This document shows, one piece after another, positions 1 through 8,500 of a stretch of 64,000 nt of DNA. The notes beneath the pieces were generated by a model. The model had not been told where the DNA came from and did not search any database. It saw only the letters and a list, made by a program, of their open reading frames with translations. Origin of the DNA: Halomonas sp. 328. GTDB lineage: Bacteria > Pseudomonadota > Gammaproteobacteria > Pseudomonadales > Halomonadaceae. Each line of letters starts with the position of its first letter. Positions within the stretch are counted from its first letter, which is position 1. The DNA lies in NCBI RefSeq assembly GCF_015645095.1, contig NZ_JADOTW010000019.1:24409-88408 (forward strand). Direction: 5' to 3'. Position numbers and translations under genes: made by a program.

Positions 1-498
1 GCCGCCGAGGGCGGCGACAACACCCTGGTGGACGGCTATATGGCGGCGCGCCGGCTGCGCGAGCGCGACCCCGTGGCCTTCGACTGCCTGACCCGGGTGC
101 GCCCGGGCTTCCGCTACCGGGACGACACCACCCACCTGGAGAGCGAGGGGCCGCTGATCGAGCTGGATCGCCAGGGCGAGCCGGTGCGGGTGCGCTACTC
201 CAACCGCACCGAACGGGTGCCGGCCCTGGCCCCCGAGACGCTGGACACCTACTACGCCGCCCGCCGCGCCTTCTATGAGCTGATCACCGGCGACGAGCTG
301 ACCCTGCACCTCAAGCTGGCGCCGGGACAGATGCTGATCATGGACAACTATCGGCTGTTCCACGGCCGGCGCGCCTATCAGCTGGCCGGCGGCGTGCGCC
401 ACCTGCGCCAGGGCTACGTGGATCGCGACAGCACCGCCAGCCGCCGCCGGGTATTGCGCCGCCAGGCCGAGCCCCTTGCCCAAGGAGAGCCCGCATGA
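1..498 (+). CDS. Gamma-butyrobetaine hydroxylase-type Fe(II)/2-oxoglutarate dioxygenase, C-terminal part (TmpA-like candidate)
   Basis: The 5' end lies outside the window. The reading frame is open from base 1 and ends at TGA 496-498, leaving about 165 residues. The fragment resembles the C-terminal half of gamma-butyrobetaine/trimethyllysine hydroxylases: an EGGD...VDG segment near the start and the distal iron ligand plus 2-oxoglutarate-binding arginine in DNYRLFHGRRAY (around residue 120). Such enzymes hydroxylate quaternary-ammonium substrates using O2 and 2-oxoglutarate. The next gene, overlapping by 4 bases, is an HD-domain diiron oxygenase. That pair matches TmpA/TmpB, which convert 2-(trimethylammonio)ethylphosphonate to glycine betaine and phosphate. 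The substrate here is inferred; the HxD iron motif lies upstream and cannot be seen. Confidence 0.8.
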   Translation, partial: AAEGGDNTLVDGYMAARRLRERDPVAFDCLTRVRPGFRYRDDTTHLESEGPLIELDRQGEPVRVRYSNRTERVPALAPETLDTYYAARRAFYELITGDELTLHLKLAPGQMLIMDNYRLFHGRRAYQLAGGVRHLRQGYVDRDSTASRRRVLRRQAEPLAQGEPA

Positions 499-1091
499 CC
501 CAGGCCCGTTTCCGCCACTTCGGCGAGGCCCAGCGCGACGACTGGGCGCTGATCGATGCCCGTTTCCGCGACTATGTGGCCGATGCGCCGCGCCGGGTGC
601 TGGCCCACCTGAACAACCTGGCCGGGGACACCCACGGCTACCCGGTGGACCGCTACGAGCACTGCCTGCAGACCGCCACCCGGGCGCTGCGCGACGGCGC
701 CGACGAGGAGATGGTGGTCTGCGCCCTGCTCCACGATATCGGCGATGACCTGGCCCCGGCCAACCACGCCGAGATCGCCGCGGCCATCCTCGAGCCCTTT
801 ATCGACCCGCTCAATGCCTGGATGATTCGTCACCACGAGCTCTTCCAGGGCTACCACTATCGCCACTACTTCGGCCTCGATCGCCACGCCCGGGAGGCCT
901 ACCGGGATCACCCCGCCTATGCGCGCACCGTGCGCTTCTGCGACGACTGGGACCAGACCAGCTTCGATCCCGACTACGACACCCTGCCGCTGAGCCACTT
1001 CCTGCCCATGGTGGAGCGGGTCCTGGGGCGCCCGCCCTTCGGTGGCCTGCCCGACCCGGTATCCCCGGTCGACGAGGAGACCCCGCGATGA
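495..1091 (+). CDS. HD-domain mixed-valent diiron oxygenase (PhnZ/TmpB-like)
   Basis: 198 aa, soluble. The start ATG at 495 overlaps the upstream stop as ATGA, so translation is probably coupled. The visible metal ligands fit the six-ligand diiron set of PhnZ, TmpB and myo-inositol oxygenase rather than a plain phosphohydrolase: H56, H80-D81 in LLHDIGDD, H91 in NHAE, H113/H114 in RHHELFQGYH and D150/D151 near FCDDWD. Known relatives oxidatively cleave the C-P bond of 1-hydroxyphosphonates formed by a partner 2-oxoglutarate oxygenase. The upstream gene is exactly such a partner. The unusual context is fusion to an arginine-transamination operon, so the true substrate may be an amino-acid-derived betaine instead. 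The oxygenase class is fairly sure; the substrate is not. Confidence 0.78.
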   Translation: MTQARFRHFGEAQRDDWALIDARFRDYVADAPRRVLAHLNNLAGDTHGYPVDRYEHCLQTATRALRDGADEEMVVCALLHDIGDDLAPANHAEIAAAILEPFIDPLNAWMIRHHELFQGYHYRHYFGLDRHAREAYRDHPAYARTVRFCDDWDQTSFDPDYDTLPLSHFLPMVERVLGRPPFGGLPDPVSPVDEETPR

Positions 1092-2680
1092 ACCAGACCT
1101 GTGCCAGCTATCTACTGCGGCTCTTGGAGGCGTACGGCATCGATACCGCCTTCGGGATTCCCGGGGTGCATACCATCGAGCTCTACCGTAGCCTGGGCGA
1201 CAGCGCCATCCGCCACGTCACCCCGCGCCACGAGCAGGGCGCCGGCTTCATGGCCGACGGCTATGCCCGGGCCAGCGGCAAGCCCGCCGCCTGCTTTATC
1301 ATTACCGGCCCCGGCATGACCAATATCGCCACCGCCATGGGGCAGGCCCTGGCCGACTCCATCCCCATGCTGGTGATCTCCAGCGTCAACCGTCGCGATA
1401 CCCTGGGCCGCGGCCAGGGCCGGCTCCACGAGCTGCCCGGCCAGCGCGAGACCCTGGCCGGGGTCAGCGTCTTCAGCCACACCCTGCTCGACCCGGCGGC
1501 GCTGCCGGAGGTGCTGGGGCGAGCCTTCGCGATCTTCCAGGGCGCCCGCCCGGGGCCGGTGCATATCGAGATCCCCCTGGACCTGCTGGCTGCGCCCCTG
1601 GAGGCCCCGGCGCCGCGCCCGCTGCGGGTCTATCCGCCGGCGGCCCCGGCGGCGGCCATCGCCCAGGCCGCCGACTGGCTGGCCGGCGCCGAGCGCCCCC
1701 TGCTGCTGCTGGGCGGCGGCTGTGCCGATGCCCCCCAAGCGGCCCGCGCCCTGGTGGAGCGCCTGCAGGCGCCGGTGCTGACCACCATCAACGCCAAGGG
1801 GGTACTGGGTCAGGATCACCCCCTGGACCTGGGCGCCACCGCCAGCCTGCCCGCTGCGCGCCGCCTGGCCGCCGAGGCCGATGTGGTGCTGGCGCTGGGC
1901 ACCGAGCTGGGCGAGACCGACTATGACCTGGTGTTCGACAATGGCTTCCGCCTCGACGGGCGGCTGATCCGGGTGGATATCGCCCCCCAGCAGCTGGCCC
2001 GCAACCAGGCCGCCGACCTGGCCCTGGTGGCCGACGTGGGCCAGGTGATGCAGGACCTGGCCGAGGCCCTGCCGGCGCGCGCCGACGATGGCCGCGCCGC
2101 GGCGGTGCGCGACGCCCTGGCCCTCGAGGCGGACCCGGAGCTGGCCCCCTATGTGCCCCTCTATGCCAGCCTGCGGGCGGCGCTGCCCGAGGCGATCCTG
2201 GTGGGCGACTCCACCGGGCCGGTCTATGCCGGCAACTTCCTCGCCTCGCTGCCGGCGCCGCGGCGCTGGTTCAATGCCGCCACCGGCTACGGCACCCTGG
2301 GCTACGGCCTGCCGGCGGCCCTGGGTGCCGCCCTGGCCTGCCCGGAGCGGCCGGTGGTCGCCCTGGTGGGCGACGGCGGCCTGCAGTTCGTGCTCGGCGA
2401 GCTGGCCACCGCCCGCGACCTGGGCCAGGCGGTGGCGGTGGTGATCTGGAACAACCAGGGCTACGACGAGATTCGCCGCTACATGGCCATGCACGAGGTG
2501 CCCCGGCTCGGCGTCGACCTGGCGCCACCGGACTTCGCCGGCCTGGCCGCGGCCTACGCCTGCCGCTACCGGGCGGTGGGTGACCCGGCCGCCCTGGGCG
2601 AGGCCCTCGGCCGGCTCGACGAGGCGGCCTCGCCGCTGCTGATCGAGGTCGATGCCGCCGCCTGGACCCAGGCCCTGTGA
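1088..2680 (+). CDS. aruI: Thiamine-diphosphate 2-oxo acid decarboxylase, AruI-like (5-guanidino-2-oxopentanoate decarboxylase)
   Basis: 530 aa, of the acetolactate synthase/benzoylformate decarboxylase fold. The catalytic ThDP-activating Glu is in RHEQGAGFMADGYAR (around residue 50). The C-terminal ThDP/Mg motif GDGGLQF...WNNQGY lies around residues 430-460. The start ATG overlaps the HD gene stop (ATGA 1088-1091). The next gene is an arginine:pyruvate transaminase homologue, so the pair reproduces AruH-AruI of the arginine transaminase pathway. In that pathway 2-ketoarginine is decarboxylated to 4-guanidinobutyraldehyde. The identification rests on overall similarity to AruI and on this pairing. 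A related 2-oxo acid, such as one from a methylated lysine or arginine, cannot be excluded given the neighbouring oxygenases. Confidence 0.78.
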   Translation: MNQTCASYLLRLLEAYGIDTAFGIPGVHTIELYRSLGDSAIRHVTPRHEQGAGFMADGYARASGKPAACFIITGPGMTNIATAMGQALADSIPMLVISSVNRRDTLGRGQGRLHELPGQRETLAGVSVFSHTLLDPAALPEVLGRAFAIFQGARPGPVHIEIPLDLLAAPLEAPAPRPLRVYPPAAPAAAIAQAADWLAGAERPLLLLGGGCADAPQAARALVERLQAPVLTTINAKGVLGQDHPLDLGATASLPAARRLAAEADVVLALGTELGETDYDLVFDNGFRLDGRLIRVDIAPQQLARNQAADLALVADVGQVMQDLAEALPARADDGRAAAVRDALALEADPELAPYVPLYASLRAALPEAILVGDSTGPVYAGNFLASLPAPRRWFNAATGYGTLGYGLPAALGAALACPERPVVALVGDGGLQFVLGELATARDLGQAVAVVIWNNQGYDEIRRYMAMHEVPRLGVDLAPPDFAGLAAAYACRYRAVGDPAALGEALGRLDEAASPLLIEVDAAAWTQAL

Positions 2681-2712
2681 GCACCACGCCAACACAACCA
2701 AGGAGCCCTGAT

Positions 2713-3939
2713 ATGCGCTACTCCCGACTGACCGACCGCATCGCCGGCGACGGGGCCGCGGCCTGGGATATCCACTACCGCGCCCTGGCCCGCCAGGCCG
2801 CCGGCGAGGAGATCACCGTGCTCTCGGTGGGCGACCCCGACTTCGCCACCCCGGCGCCCATCGTCGAGAGCGCCGTGGCCAGCCTGCGCGGCGGCGCCAC
2901 CCACTATTCGGACGTGCAGGGCAAGCTGGCGCTGCGCCAGGCCATCGCCGACGGCTACCGGCGCCGGGGCATCGCCGCGGGCCCGGACAACGTCATCGTC
3001 ATGGCCGGCGCCCAGTGCGGCCTCTATGCCGCCGCCCAGTGCCTGCTCGATCCCGGCGACGAGGTGCTGGTCCCCGAGCCCAGCTATGTCACCTACGAGG
3101 CGGTGCTGCGCGCCACCGGTGCCGAGCTGGTGCAGGTGCCGCTGAGCGGCGAGGCGGACTTCCGCCTCGACCCGGCGGCCCTGGAGGCGGCCCTCACCCC
3201 GCGCACCCGGGCCATCCTGCTCAACAGCCCCCACAACCCCACCGGCCAGCTGATCGACGCCGAGACCTGGGCGGCGATCGCCGCCCTGTGCCAACGTCAC
3301 GACCTCTGGCTGATCTCCGACGAGGTCTATGCCGAGCTGATCTTCGAGGGCGAGCACCTCTGCCCCGCCGGCCTGCCAGGGATGGCCGAGCGCTGCGTGG
3401 TGATCAGCAGCCTCTCCAAGTCCCACGCCATGACCGGCTGGCGCCTGGGCTGGGTGCTGGGCCCCGAGGCGCTGATCCAACACCTGACCCACCTGGCGCT
3501 GTGCATGCTCTACGGCTGCCCCGACTTCATCCAGGACGCCGCCTGCGAGGCCCTGACCGCGCCGCCCGTCGAGCTGCAGGCGATGCGCGAGGTCTACCGG
3601 GGCCGCCGCGACGCCGCCTGCGCGGCCCTGGCCGAGAGCCCGGCGGTCACGGCGATCCGCCCGCCGGCGGGCATGTTCCTGATGGTGGATATCCGCGCCA
3701 CCGGTCTCTCCTCCCAGGCCTTCGCCGACCGCCTGCTCGACGAGGAGGGCATCTCGGTGCTCTCCGGCGAGGCCTTCGGGCCCTCGGCGGCGGGCTTCGT
3801 GCGCCTCAGCCTGACCGTGGAGGCCGAACGCCTCGCCGACGCCTGTCGACGCCTGGCGGCCTGTGCGGAGCGCGCCCGCGATGCCGGCGCCCCGCCTGCC
3901 CTGTCACCCACCGCGGCCCCGGAGGCCGATTGCCTATGA
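2713..3939 (+). CDS. aruH: Arginine:pyruvate transaminase (AruH-like), PLP fold type I
   Basis: 408 aa from ATG 2713, which has AAGGAG about 7 nt upstream. A GTG at 2677 overlapping the aruI stop is possible, but the protein N-terminus (MRYSRLTDRIAGDGAAAWD) matches Pseudomonas AruH closely when 2713 is used. PLP-site residues are visible: N175 in SPHNPTG, D203 in SDEVY, the Schiff-base lysine K236 in SLSKSHAMTGW and R244. It would transfer the alpha-amino group of arginine to pyruvate, giving 2-ketoarginine and alanine for the adjacent decarboxylase. The stop overlaps the ATP-binding protein start. High resemblance to AruH; a broader substrate range is possible. Confidence 0.86.
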   Translation: MRYSRLTDRIAGDGAAAWDIHYRALARQAAGEEITVLSVGDPDFATPAPIVESAVASLRGGATHYSDVQGKLALRQAIADGYRRRGIAAGPDNVIVMAGAQCGLYAAAQCLLDPGDEVLVPEPSYVTYEAVLRATGAELVQVPLSGEADFRLDPAALEAALTPRTRAILLNSPHNPTGQLIDAETWAAIAALCQRHDLWLISDEVYAELIFEGEHLCPAGLPGMAERCVVISSLSKSHAMTGWRLGWVLGPEALIQHLTHLALCMLYGCPDFIQDAACEALTAPPVELQAMREVYRGRRDAACAALAESPAVTAIRPPAGMFLMVDIRATGLSSQAFADRLLDEEGISVLSGEAFGPSAAGFVRLSLTVEAERLADACRRLAACAERARDAGAPPALSPTAAPEADCL

Positions 3940-4733
3940 CATCATCACTCGAGCTTCCCCTCCGTCCCCGGGCCGCCACCGCCGATGCGGTGGTGGCCGA
4001 CCACCTGATCAAGCGCTATGGCGACCTGGAGGTGCTCAAGGGCGTCTCCCTGAGCGTCCCCGAAGGCACCGTCACCTCCATCATCGGCGCCAGCGGCTCC
4101 GGCAAGAGCACCCTGCTGCGCTGCATGAACCTGCTGGAACGCCCCGACCGCGGCGAACTGGCGATTGCGGATGAGGCGATTCGCTTCGCCCGCAATCCCC
4201 AGGGCGACATCATCGGCCTGGATCGGCGCCAGCTGCAGCGGCTGCGCGCCAAGGTGACCATGGTCTTCCAGCAGTTCAATCTCTGGCCCCACCTCAGCGT
4301 GCTGGGCAACGTCATCGAGGCCCCCATGCGGGTCAAGGGACTCTCCCGCCGGCGCGCCACCGCCCTCGGCGAGCACTACCTGGAGCGAGTCGGCATGGCC
4401 GACAAGCGCGACGCCTACCCCGCCTTCCTCTCCGGCGGCCAGCAGCAGCGGGTGGCCATCGCCCGCGCCCTGGCCATGGAACCGCGCCTGCTGCTCTTCG
4501 ACGAGCCCACCTCGGCCCTCGACCCGGAGCGGGTCAACGAGGTACTGGGAGTGATCCGCGGCCTGGCCGACGAGGGTCGCACCATGCTGCTGGTCACCCA
4601 CGAGATGCACTTCGCCCGCGAGGTCTCCGACCAGCTGGTCTATCTCGACCAGGGGCGCATCGCCGCCTCCGGGGCCCCACAAGACGTCTTCGAGGATCCC
4701 CGCTGCCGCCACTTCGTGGCGCCCGCGGCCTGA
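3936..4733 (+). CDS. Polar amino acid ABC transporter ATP-binding protein (HisP/AotP type)
   Basis: 265 aa. ATG 3936 overlaps the aruH stop (ATGA). Walker A is GASGSGKST (around residue 52), the Q-loop is VFQQFNLWPHL, the signature is LSGGQQQR and Walker B is LLLFDEPTSALD, followed by a switch His in VTHEMH. The VFQQFNLWPHL Q-loop is typical of the PAAT family (histidine, arginine/ornithine, glutamine, octopine importers). It energises uptake with the receptor and two permeases encoded downstream. Given the arginine-pathway enzymes upstream, arginine or a related basic or quaternary amino acid is the likely cargo (inference). Confidence 0.92.
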   Translation: MTSSLELPLRPRAATADAVVADHLIKRYGDLEVLKGVSLSVPEGTVTSIIGASGSGKSTLLRCMNLLERPDRGELAIADEAIRFARNPQGDIIGLDRRQLQRLRAKVTMVFQQFNLWPHLSVLGNVIEAPMRVKGLSRRRATALGEHYLERVGMADKRDAYPAFLSGGQQQRVAIARALAMEPRLLLFDEPTSALDPERVNEVLGVIRGLADEGRTMLLVTHEMHFAREVSDQLVYLDQGRIAASGAPQDVFEDPRCRHFVAPAA

Positions 4734-4766
4734 ACGCTCCACCAACCATAACGACAGGAGAAGACC

Positions 4767-5537
4767 ATGAAATTCCCCCTGATGATCGCCACCGCCGCCA
4801 CCCTGGGCCTCAGCCTCACCGCCCAGGCCGACGCCCCCCTCAAGGTGGGTATCTCCGGCGAGCCCTACCCGCCCTTCACCTACCGCGCCGCCAGCGGCGA
4901 CTGGACCGGCTTCGAGGTGGAGCTGGCCAATGCCATCTGCGACGCCATGGGTCGCGACTGCGAGATCGCCCCCACCGGCTGGAGCGGCATCATTCCCTCC
5001 CTCAACGCCGGGCGTATCGACATGATCATGAACTCCATGTCGATCACCGAGCAGCGCCAGCGGGTCATCGACTTCACCCGCCCCTACTACTTCACCCCCG
5101 GCGCCTATGTGGCGGCCAGCGACCTGGCGCTGGACATCCCCGACGGCCTGGACGGCCTGATCATGGGGGTGCAGAGCGCCACCACCAACGCCACCTATGC
5201 GCGCCGCGAGCTGCGCGACAGCGGCGTGGACATCCGTCTCTATGACCAGGCGGAGCAGGTCAACAACGACCTCCTGGCCGGTCGCCTGGACCTGGTCCTC
5301 GCCGACGAGATCGCCATGTTGCAGTTCCTCGACCGGGACGAGGCAGCGAACTTCGAGGTCAAGGCCACCGCGCCCCGCCACGAGGCCTACGGGGAGGGCA
5401 TCGGTATCGGCCTGCGCCAGGAGGACGACGATCTGCGCGAGGCCCTGAACGCCGCCATCGCCGCGGTGATCGAGGACGGCACCTGCGGCGAGCTTTCCGA
5501 GCAGTTCCTGGACACCGACGTCTGCGTCTACGACTGA
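4767..5537 (+). CDS. Periplasmic amino acid-binding protein (SBP family 3)
   Basis: 256 aa with a Sec signal peptide: basic MKF, a hydrophobic core and a likely cleavage after AQA (around residue 21). The mature part has the SBP_bac_3 pattern YPPFTYRAASGDWTGFEVELANAICDAM, then NAGRIDMIMNSMSIT and FTRPYY. The start ATG at 4767 has an AGGAGAAG ribosome site. The binding pocket resembles lysine/arginine/ornithine and octopine receptors. It would deliver the operon's substrate to the two permeases. Four cysteines near residues 52, 59, 238 and 253 could form disulfides. Specificity is inferred from operon context. Confidence 0.9.
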   Translation: MKFPLMIATAATLGLSLTAQADAPLKVGISGEPYPPFTYRAASGDWTGFEVELANAICDAMGRDCEIAPTGWSGIIPSLNAGRIDMIMNSMSITEQRQRVIDFTRPYYFTPGAYVAASDLALDIPDGLDGLIMGVQSATTNATYARRELRDSGVDIRLYDQAEQVNNDLLAGRLDLVLADEIAMLQFLDRDEAANFEVKATAPRHEAYGEGIGIGLRQEDDDLREALNAAIAAVIEDGTCGELSEQFLDTDVCVYD

Positions 5538-5557
5538 GCCATCAACGGCTGCCATGC

Positions 5558-5582
5558 CCCCCGGCGCCAGCAGCGCCGGGGG
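5558..5582 (+). other. Intercistronic hairpin between receptor and permease genes
   Basis: A perfect 10-bp GC stem (5558-5567 with 5573-5582) with loop CAGCA lies 20 bp after the receptor stop. There is no T-run. Such hairpins after receptor genes commonly stabilise the upstream mRNA or attenuate permease expression; that role is inferred. Confidence 0.55.
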
Positions 5583-5614
5583 ACTTCGTCGCGTGACCGA
5601 GGAAAGGTTCCACC

Positions 5615-6322
5615 ATGACTTCGATGACACCGGAGGGGCTCGGCGACTGGGCCGGTCCCATCCTGGCCGGGGCCCTGACCACGGTGCAGATCGCCGTGCT
5701 GGCCTACGCCATCGGCCTGCTGCTCGGGCTGCTGGGGGCCGGCGCCCGACTCAGCCCCTGGGCGCCCCTGCGCGGCCTGGCCACCGCCTACTCCACCCTG
5801 ATCCGCGCGGTGCCCGAGCTGCTGCTGATCATCCTGCTCTACTATGCCGGCGCCCAGGCCCTGGACGCCCTGCTGGACCGGCTCGGCATGGCCGGCGCCG
5901 TGCAGATCACCGGCTTCGCCACCGCCGTGGGCGTGCTGGCCTTCGTCCAGGGGGCCTACATGACCGAGGTGTTCCGCGCCGCCATCCTGGCCATTCCCCG
6001 GGGCCAGCTGGAGGCCGCCGATGCCTATGGCTTCTCGCGCTGGACGCGCTTCCACCGCATCGTGCTGCCCGGGATGCTGCCCAATGCCCTGCCGGGCATG
6101 TCCAACCTCTGGCTGATCCTGATCAAGGACACCGCCCTGATCAGCGTGATCGGCTTCAACGAGCTGTTCTTCACCATCCAGCAGGCCGCCGCCAGCAGCC
6201 GTGCCTACTTCCTCTTCTATGCCGCCGCCGGCGTCATCTACCTGCTGATGACCCTGACCTCCACGGCGCTCTTCGCCCGCCTCGAGCGTCATGTGCGCCG
6301 CGGCCAACCCACGGAGGCCTGA
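5615..6322 (+). CDS. Amino acid ABC transporter permease (HisQ type)
   Basis: 235 aa, about five membrane segments. It shows the PAAT permease EAA-type loop in AILAIPRGQLEAADAYGFSR (around residues 124-143) and the early TLIRAVPELLLIILLYY segment typical of HisQ/OccQ proteins. The start ATG has GAGGAAAGG upstream. It pairs with the next permease, which starts one base after this stop codon, to form the inner-membrane channel for the basic amino acid importer. Assignment to the HisQ rather than the HisM half is by order and length. Confidence 0.9.
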   Translation: MTSMTPEGLGDWAGPILAGALTTVQIAVLAYAIGLLLGLLGAGARLSPWAPLRGLATAYSTLIRAVPELLLIILLYYAGAQALDALLDRLGMAGAVQITGFATAVGVLAFVQGAYMTEVFRAAILAIPRGQLEAADAYGFSRWTRFHRIVLPGMLPNALPGMSNLWLILIKDTALISVIGFNELFFTIQQAAASSRAYFLFYAAAGVIYLLMTLTSTALFARLERHVRRGQPTEA

Positions 6323-6323
6323 G

Positions 6324-7049
6324 ATGGACTTTTCCTGGCTGAGCGACCCCTTCTACCAGGCCTACCTGTGGGAGGGCTTCGTCAATACCCTGTGGCTGCT
6401 GCTGGTCTCGGCGGTGGGCGGCCTGCTCCTCGCCGTGGCGGTGGCCCTGGCCCGGCTGCGCGGCCCGCGTCCCCTGGCCTGGCTGGCCTGGGCCTTTACC
6501 ACCGTGATTCGCGGCACCCCGCTGCTGGTGCAGCTGTTCTTCTTCTACTATGGGGTGGGCCGGCTGCTGGAGGGGGTCCCGGGCATCCGCGACAGCGTCT
6601 TCTGGCCGCTGCTGCGCGACCCCTTCTTCTTCGGCGCCCTGACCTTCATCCTCAGCGTCGGCGCCTACTCCGGCGAGGTGATCCGCGGCGCCATGCAGAG
6701 CGTGCCCCGGGGCGAGCTGGAGGCCGGCCGCGCCTTCGGCCTCTCCGGCTTCCAGGTGCTCTATCGGCTGTGGCTGCCCCGGGCCATCCAGCTCTGCCTG
6801 CCGACCCTGACCGGCGAGATGATCCTGCTGCTCAAGTCGGTACCGCTGGTCTCCACCATCGCCCTGATGGACCTGCTGCAGGCGGCCAATATCATTCGCG
6901 ACGAGACCTTCCTGGTCTACGAGCCACTGCTGCTGATCGCCGGCATCTACCTGGCCACCACCATCGTGTTGACCCTGGTGCTGCGCCTGGTGGAGCTGAA
7001 CTTCCCCGGCATGCGCCCGACCCGGCGCCGCTGGCTACCCATTCGCTGA
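6324..7049 (+). CDS. Amino acid ABC transporter permease (HisM type)
   Basis: 241 aa from ATG 6324. The upstream gene's final codons GGAGGCCTGA supply the ribosome site. Membrane segments and the TTVIRGTPLLVQLFFFYYGVG and GAMQSVPRGELEAGRAFGLS motifs mark a PAAT permease. It forms the second channel subunit with the preceding permease. Spacing of one base between the genes implies coupled translation. The last residues are basic and cytoplasmic. An aldehyde dehydrogenase gene follows after 14 bases, linking uptake to catabolism. Confidence 0.9.
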   Translation: MDFSWLSDPFYQAYLWEGFVNTLWLLLVSAVGGLLLAVAVALARLRGPRPLAWLAWAFTTVIRGTPLLVQLFFFYYGVGRLLEGVPGIRDSVFWPLLRDPFFFGALTFILSVGAYSGEVIRGAMQSVPRGELEAGRAFGLSGFQVLYRLWLPRAIQLCLPTLTGEMILLLKSVPLVSTIALMDLLQAANIIRDETFLVYEPLLLIAGIYLATTIVLTLVLRLVELNFPGMRPTRRRWLPIR

Positions 7050-7063
7050 GCGAGGAGCGGCCG

Positions 7064-8500
7064 ATGCACGTCCTGACCGAGCAATTCATCGCCAACGCCT
7101 GGGTGGCCAGCCAAGCCAGGGCGCGCCACCCCCTGATCGATCCCTACCGAGAGGTGGCGATCGGCGAGGTGACCGCCGGCGATCCTGCCGACGTGGAGGC
7201 GGCGGTGACCGCCGCCCGCCGAGCCCTGCCCGGCTGGCGGGCGACCCCCGAGGCACGCCGCGGCGATGCCCTGGACGCCATCGCCGCGGGGCTCGAGAGG
7301 CGCCGCGGGGCGCTGGCCGCACTATCGAGCCGCAACAACGGCAAGCCGCTCGCCGAGGCGCGCCAGGACCTGGATGACGCCATCGCCTGCTACCGCTACT
7401 ACGCCACCCGGGCCCGCGCCCTGGGCGAGCGCCAGGGGCAGCGCGACGACGGCGGCATCGACGGCCTGACGGCCCGGCGCTACTGGGAGCCCATCGGCGT
7501 GGTGGGGCTGATCACCCCCTGGAACTTCCCCCTGGTCAGCAGCGCCTGGAAGCTGGCCCCGGCGCTGGCCGCCGGCTGCACGGTGGTGTTCAAGCCCTCC
7601 GAGGTCACGCCCCTGCCGGAACGCGCCCTGGCGGAGATCGTCCGGGAGGCGGGCCTGCCCCCGGGGGTGGTCAACCTGTTGCATGGCGACGGCCAGGGCA
7701 TCGGCGCACCGCTGAGCCGCCATCCGGGCATCGACAAGCTCTCCTTCACCGGCAGCAACCCGGTGGGCGAGGCGGTGATGCGGGCCGCCGCCCACGGGGT
7801 GCGGCCGGTCTCCCTGGAGCTGGGCGGCAAGTCGCCGATCCTGGTCACCGAGGACGCCGACCTGGCCCGGGCCCGGGACCTGGTGATGGCCGGCATCTGC
7901 TACAACGCCGGCCAGATGTGCTCGGCTACCAGCCGGTTGCTGGTCCACGAACGCCTGGCGGACGCCCTCTATGCGGCCATCGACGCGGCCATGGGCGCCC
8001 TGCGCCTGGGTGATCCCCTGGCCGCGGAGACCGAGATGGGCCCCCTGGTCAACGCCGCCCAGCGCGACCGGGTGCGGGACTATCTGGCCCTGGCCGAGGC
8101 CGAAGGGCTGCCGAGCGAGACCCCGGCGCTCGCCCTGCCCGCGCGGGGCTGCTTCGTGGCCCCGCGCCTCTATCGCGAGGTGCCGACCACCAGCCGGCTG
8201 TGGCGGGAGGAGATCTTCGGGCCACTGCTCTGTGCGCGGCGCTTCGCCAGCGACGAGGAGGCCATCGCCCTGGCCAACGACAGCGACTACGGCCTGGCCG
8301 CCAGCGTGGTCAGCGGCGATCCGGGGCGAGCCGAGGCCATCGCCCGGCGCCTGGAGGTGGGCAACGTCTGGATCAACTGCGACCAGGTGGCGCCGCCCCA
8401 CGCCAGCTGGGGCGGCATGAAGGGCAGCGGCATCGGCCGCGAGCTCGGCGAGGCGGGACTCGCGGCCTATCTGGAACCCAAGCGGGTGACCCTGGGCTAG
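7064..8500 (+). CDS. NAD(P)+-dependent aldehyde dehydrogenase (KauB/betaine aldehyde dehydrogenase-like)
   Basis: 478 aa. ALDH superfamily motifs are intact: TPWNFPL (N154), KPSE for NAD binding, FTGS, the general base E252 in LELGGKSP and the nucleophile C286 in NAGQMCSATS. ATG 7064 follows GAGGAG. In the arginine transaminase pathway an ALDH (KauB) oxidises 4-guanidinobutyraldehyde to 4-guanidinobutyrate, and this gene would supply that step after AruH and AruI. Its close similarity to betaine aldehyde dehydrogenases means an omega-trimethylammonio aldehyde is an alternative substrate. Its TAG overlaps the stop codon of the convergent peptidase by two bases. Confidence 0.85.
   Translation: MHVLTEQFIANAWVASQARARHPLIDPYREVAIGEVTAGDPADVEAAVTAARRALPGWRATPEARRGDALDAIAAGLERRRGALAALSSRNNGKPLAEARQDLDDAIACYRYYATRARALGERQGQRDDGGIDGLTARRYWEPIGVVGLITPWNFPLVSSAWKLAPALAAGCTVVFKPSEVTPLPERALAEIVREAGLPPGVVNLLHGDGQGIGAPLSRHPGIDKLSFTGSNPVGEAVMRAAAHGVRPVSLELGGKSPILVTEDADLARARDLVMAGICYNAGQMCSATSRLLVHERLADALYAAIDAAMGALRLGDPLAAETEMGPLVNAAQRDRVRDYLALAEAEGLPSETPALALPARGCFVAPRLYREVPTTSRLWREEIFGPLLCARRFASDEEAIALANDSDYGLAASVVSGDPGRAEAIARRLEVGNVWINCDQVAPPHASWGGMKGSGIGRELGEAGLAAYLEPKRVTLG

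Noticed and set aside
1112..2701. Open frame of about 530 codons antisense to aruI
   Set aside because: Same shadow effect. The plus strand encodes a complete thiamine-diphosphate enzyme with ATGA coupling to its neighbour.
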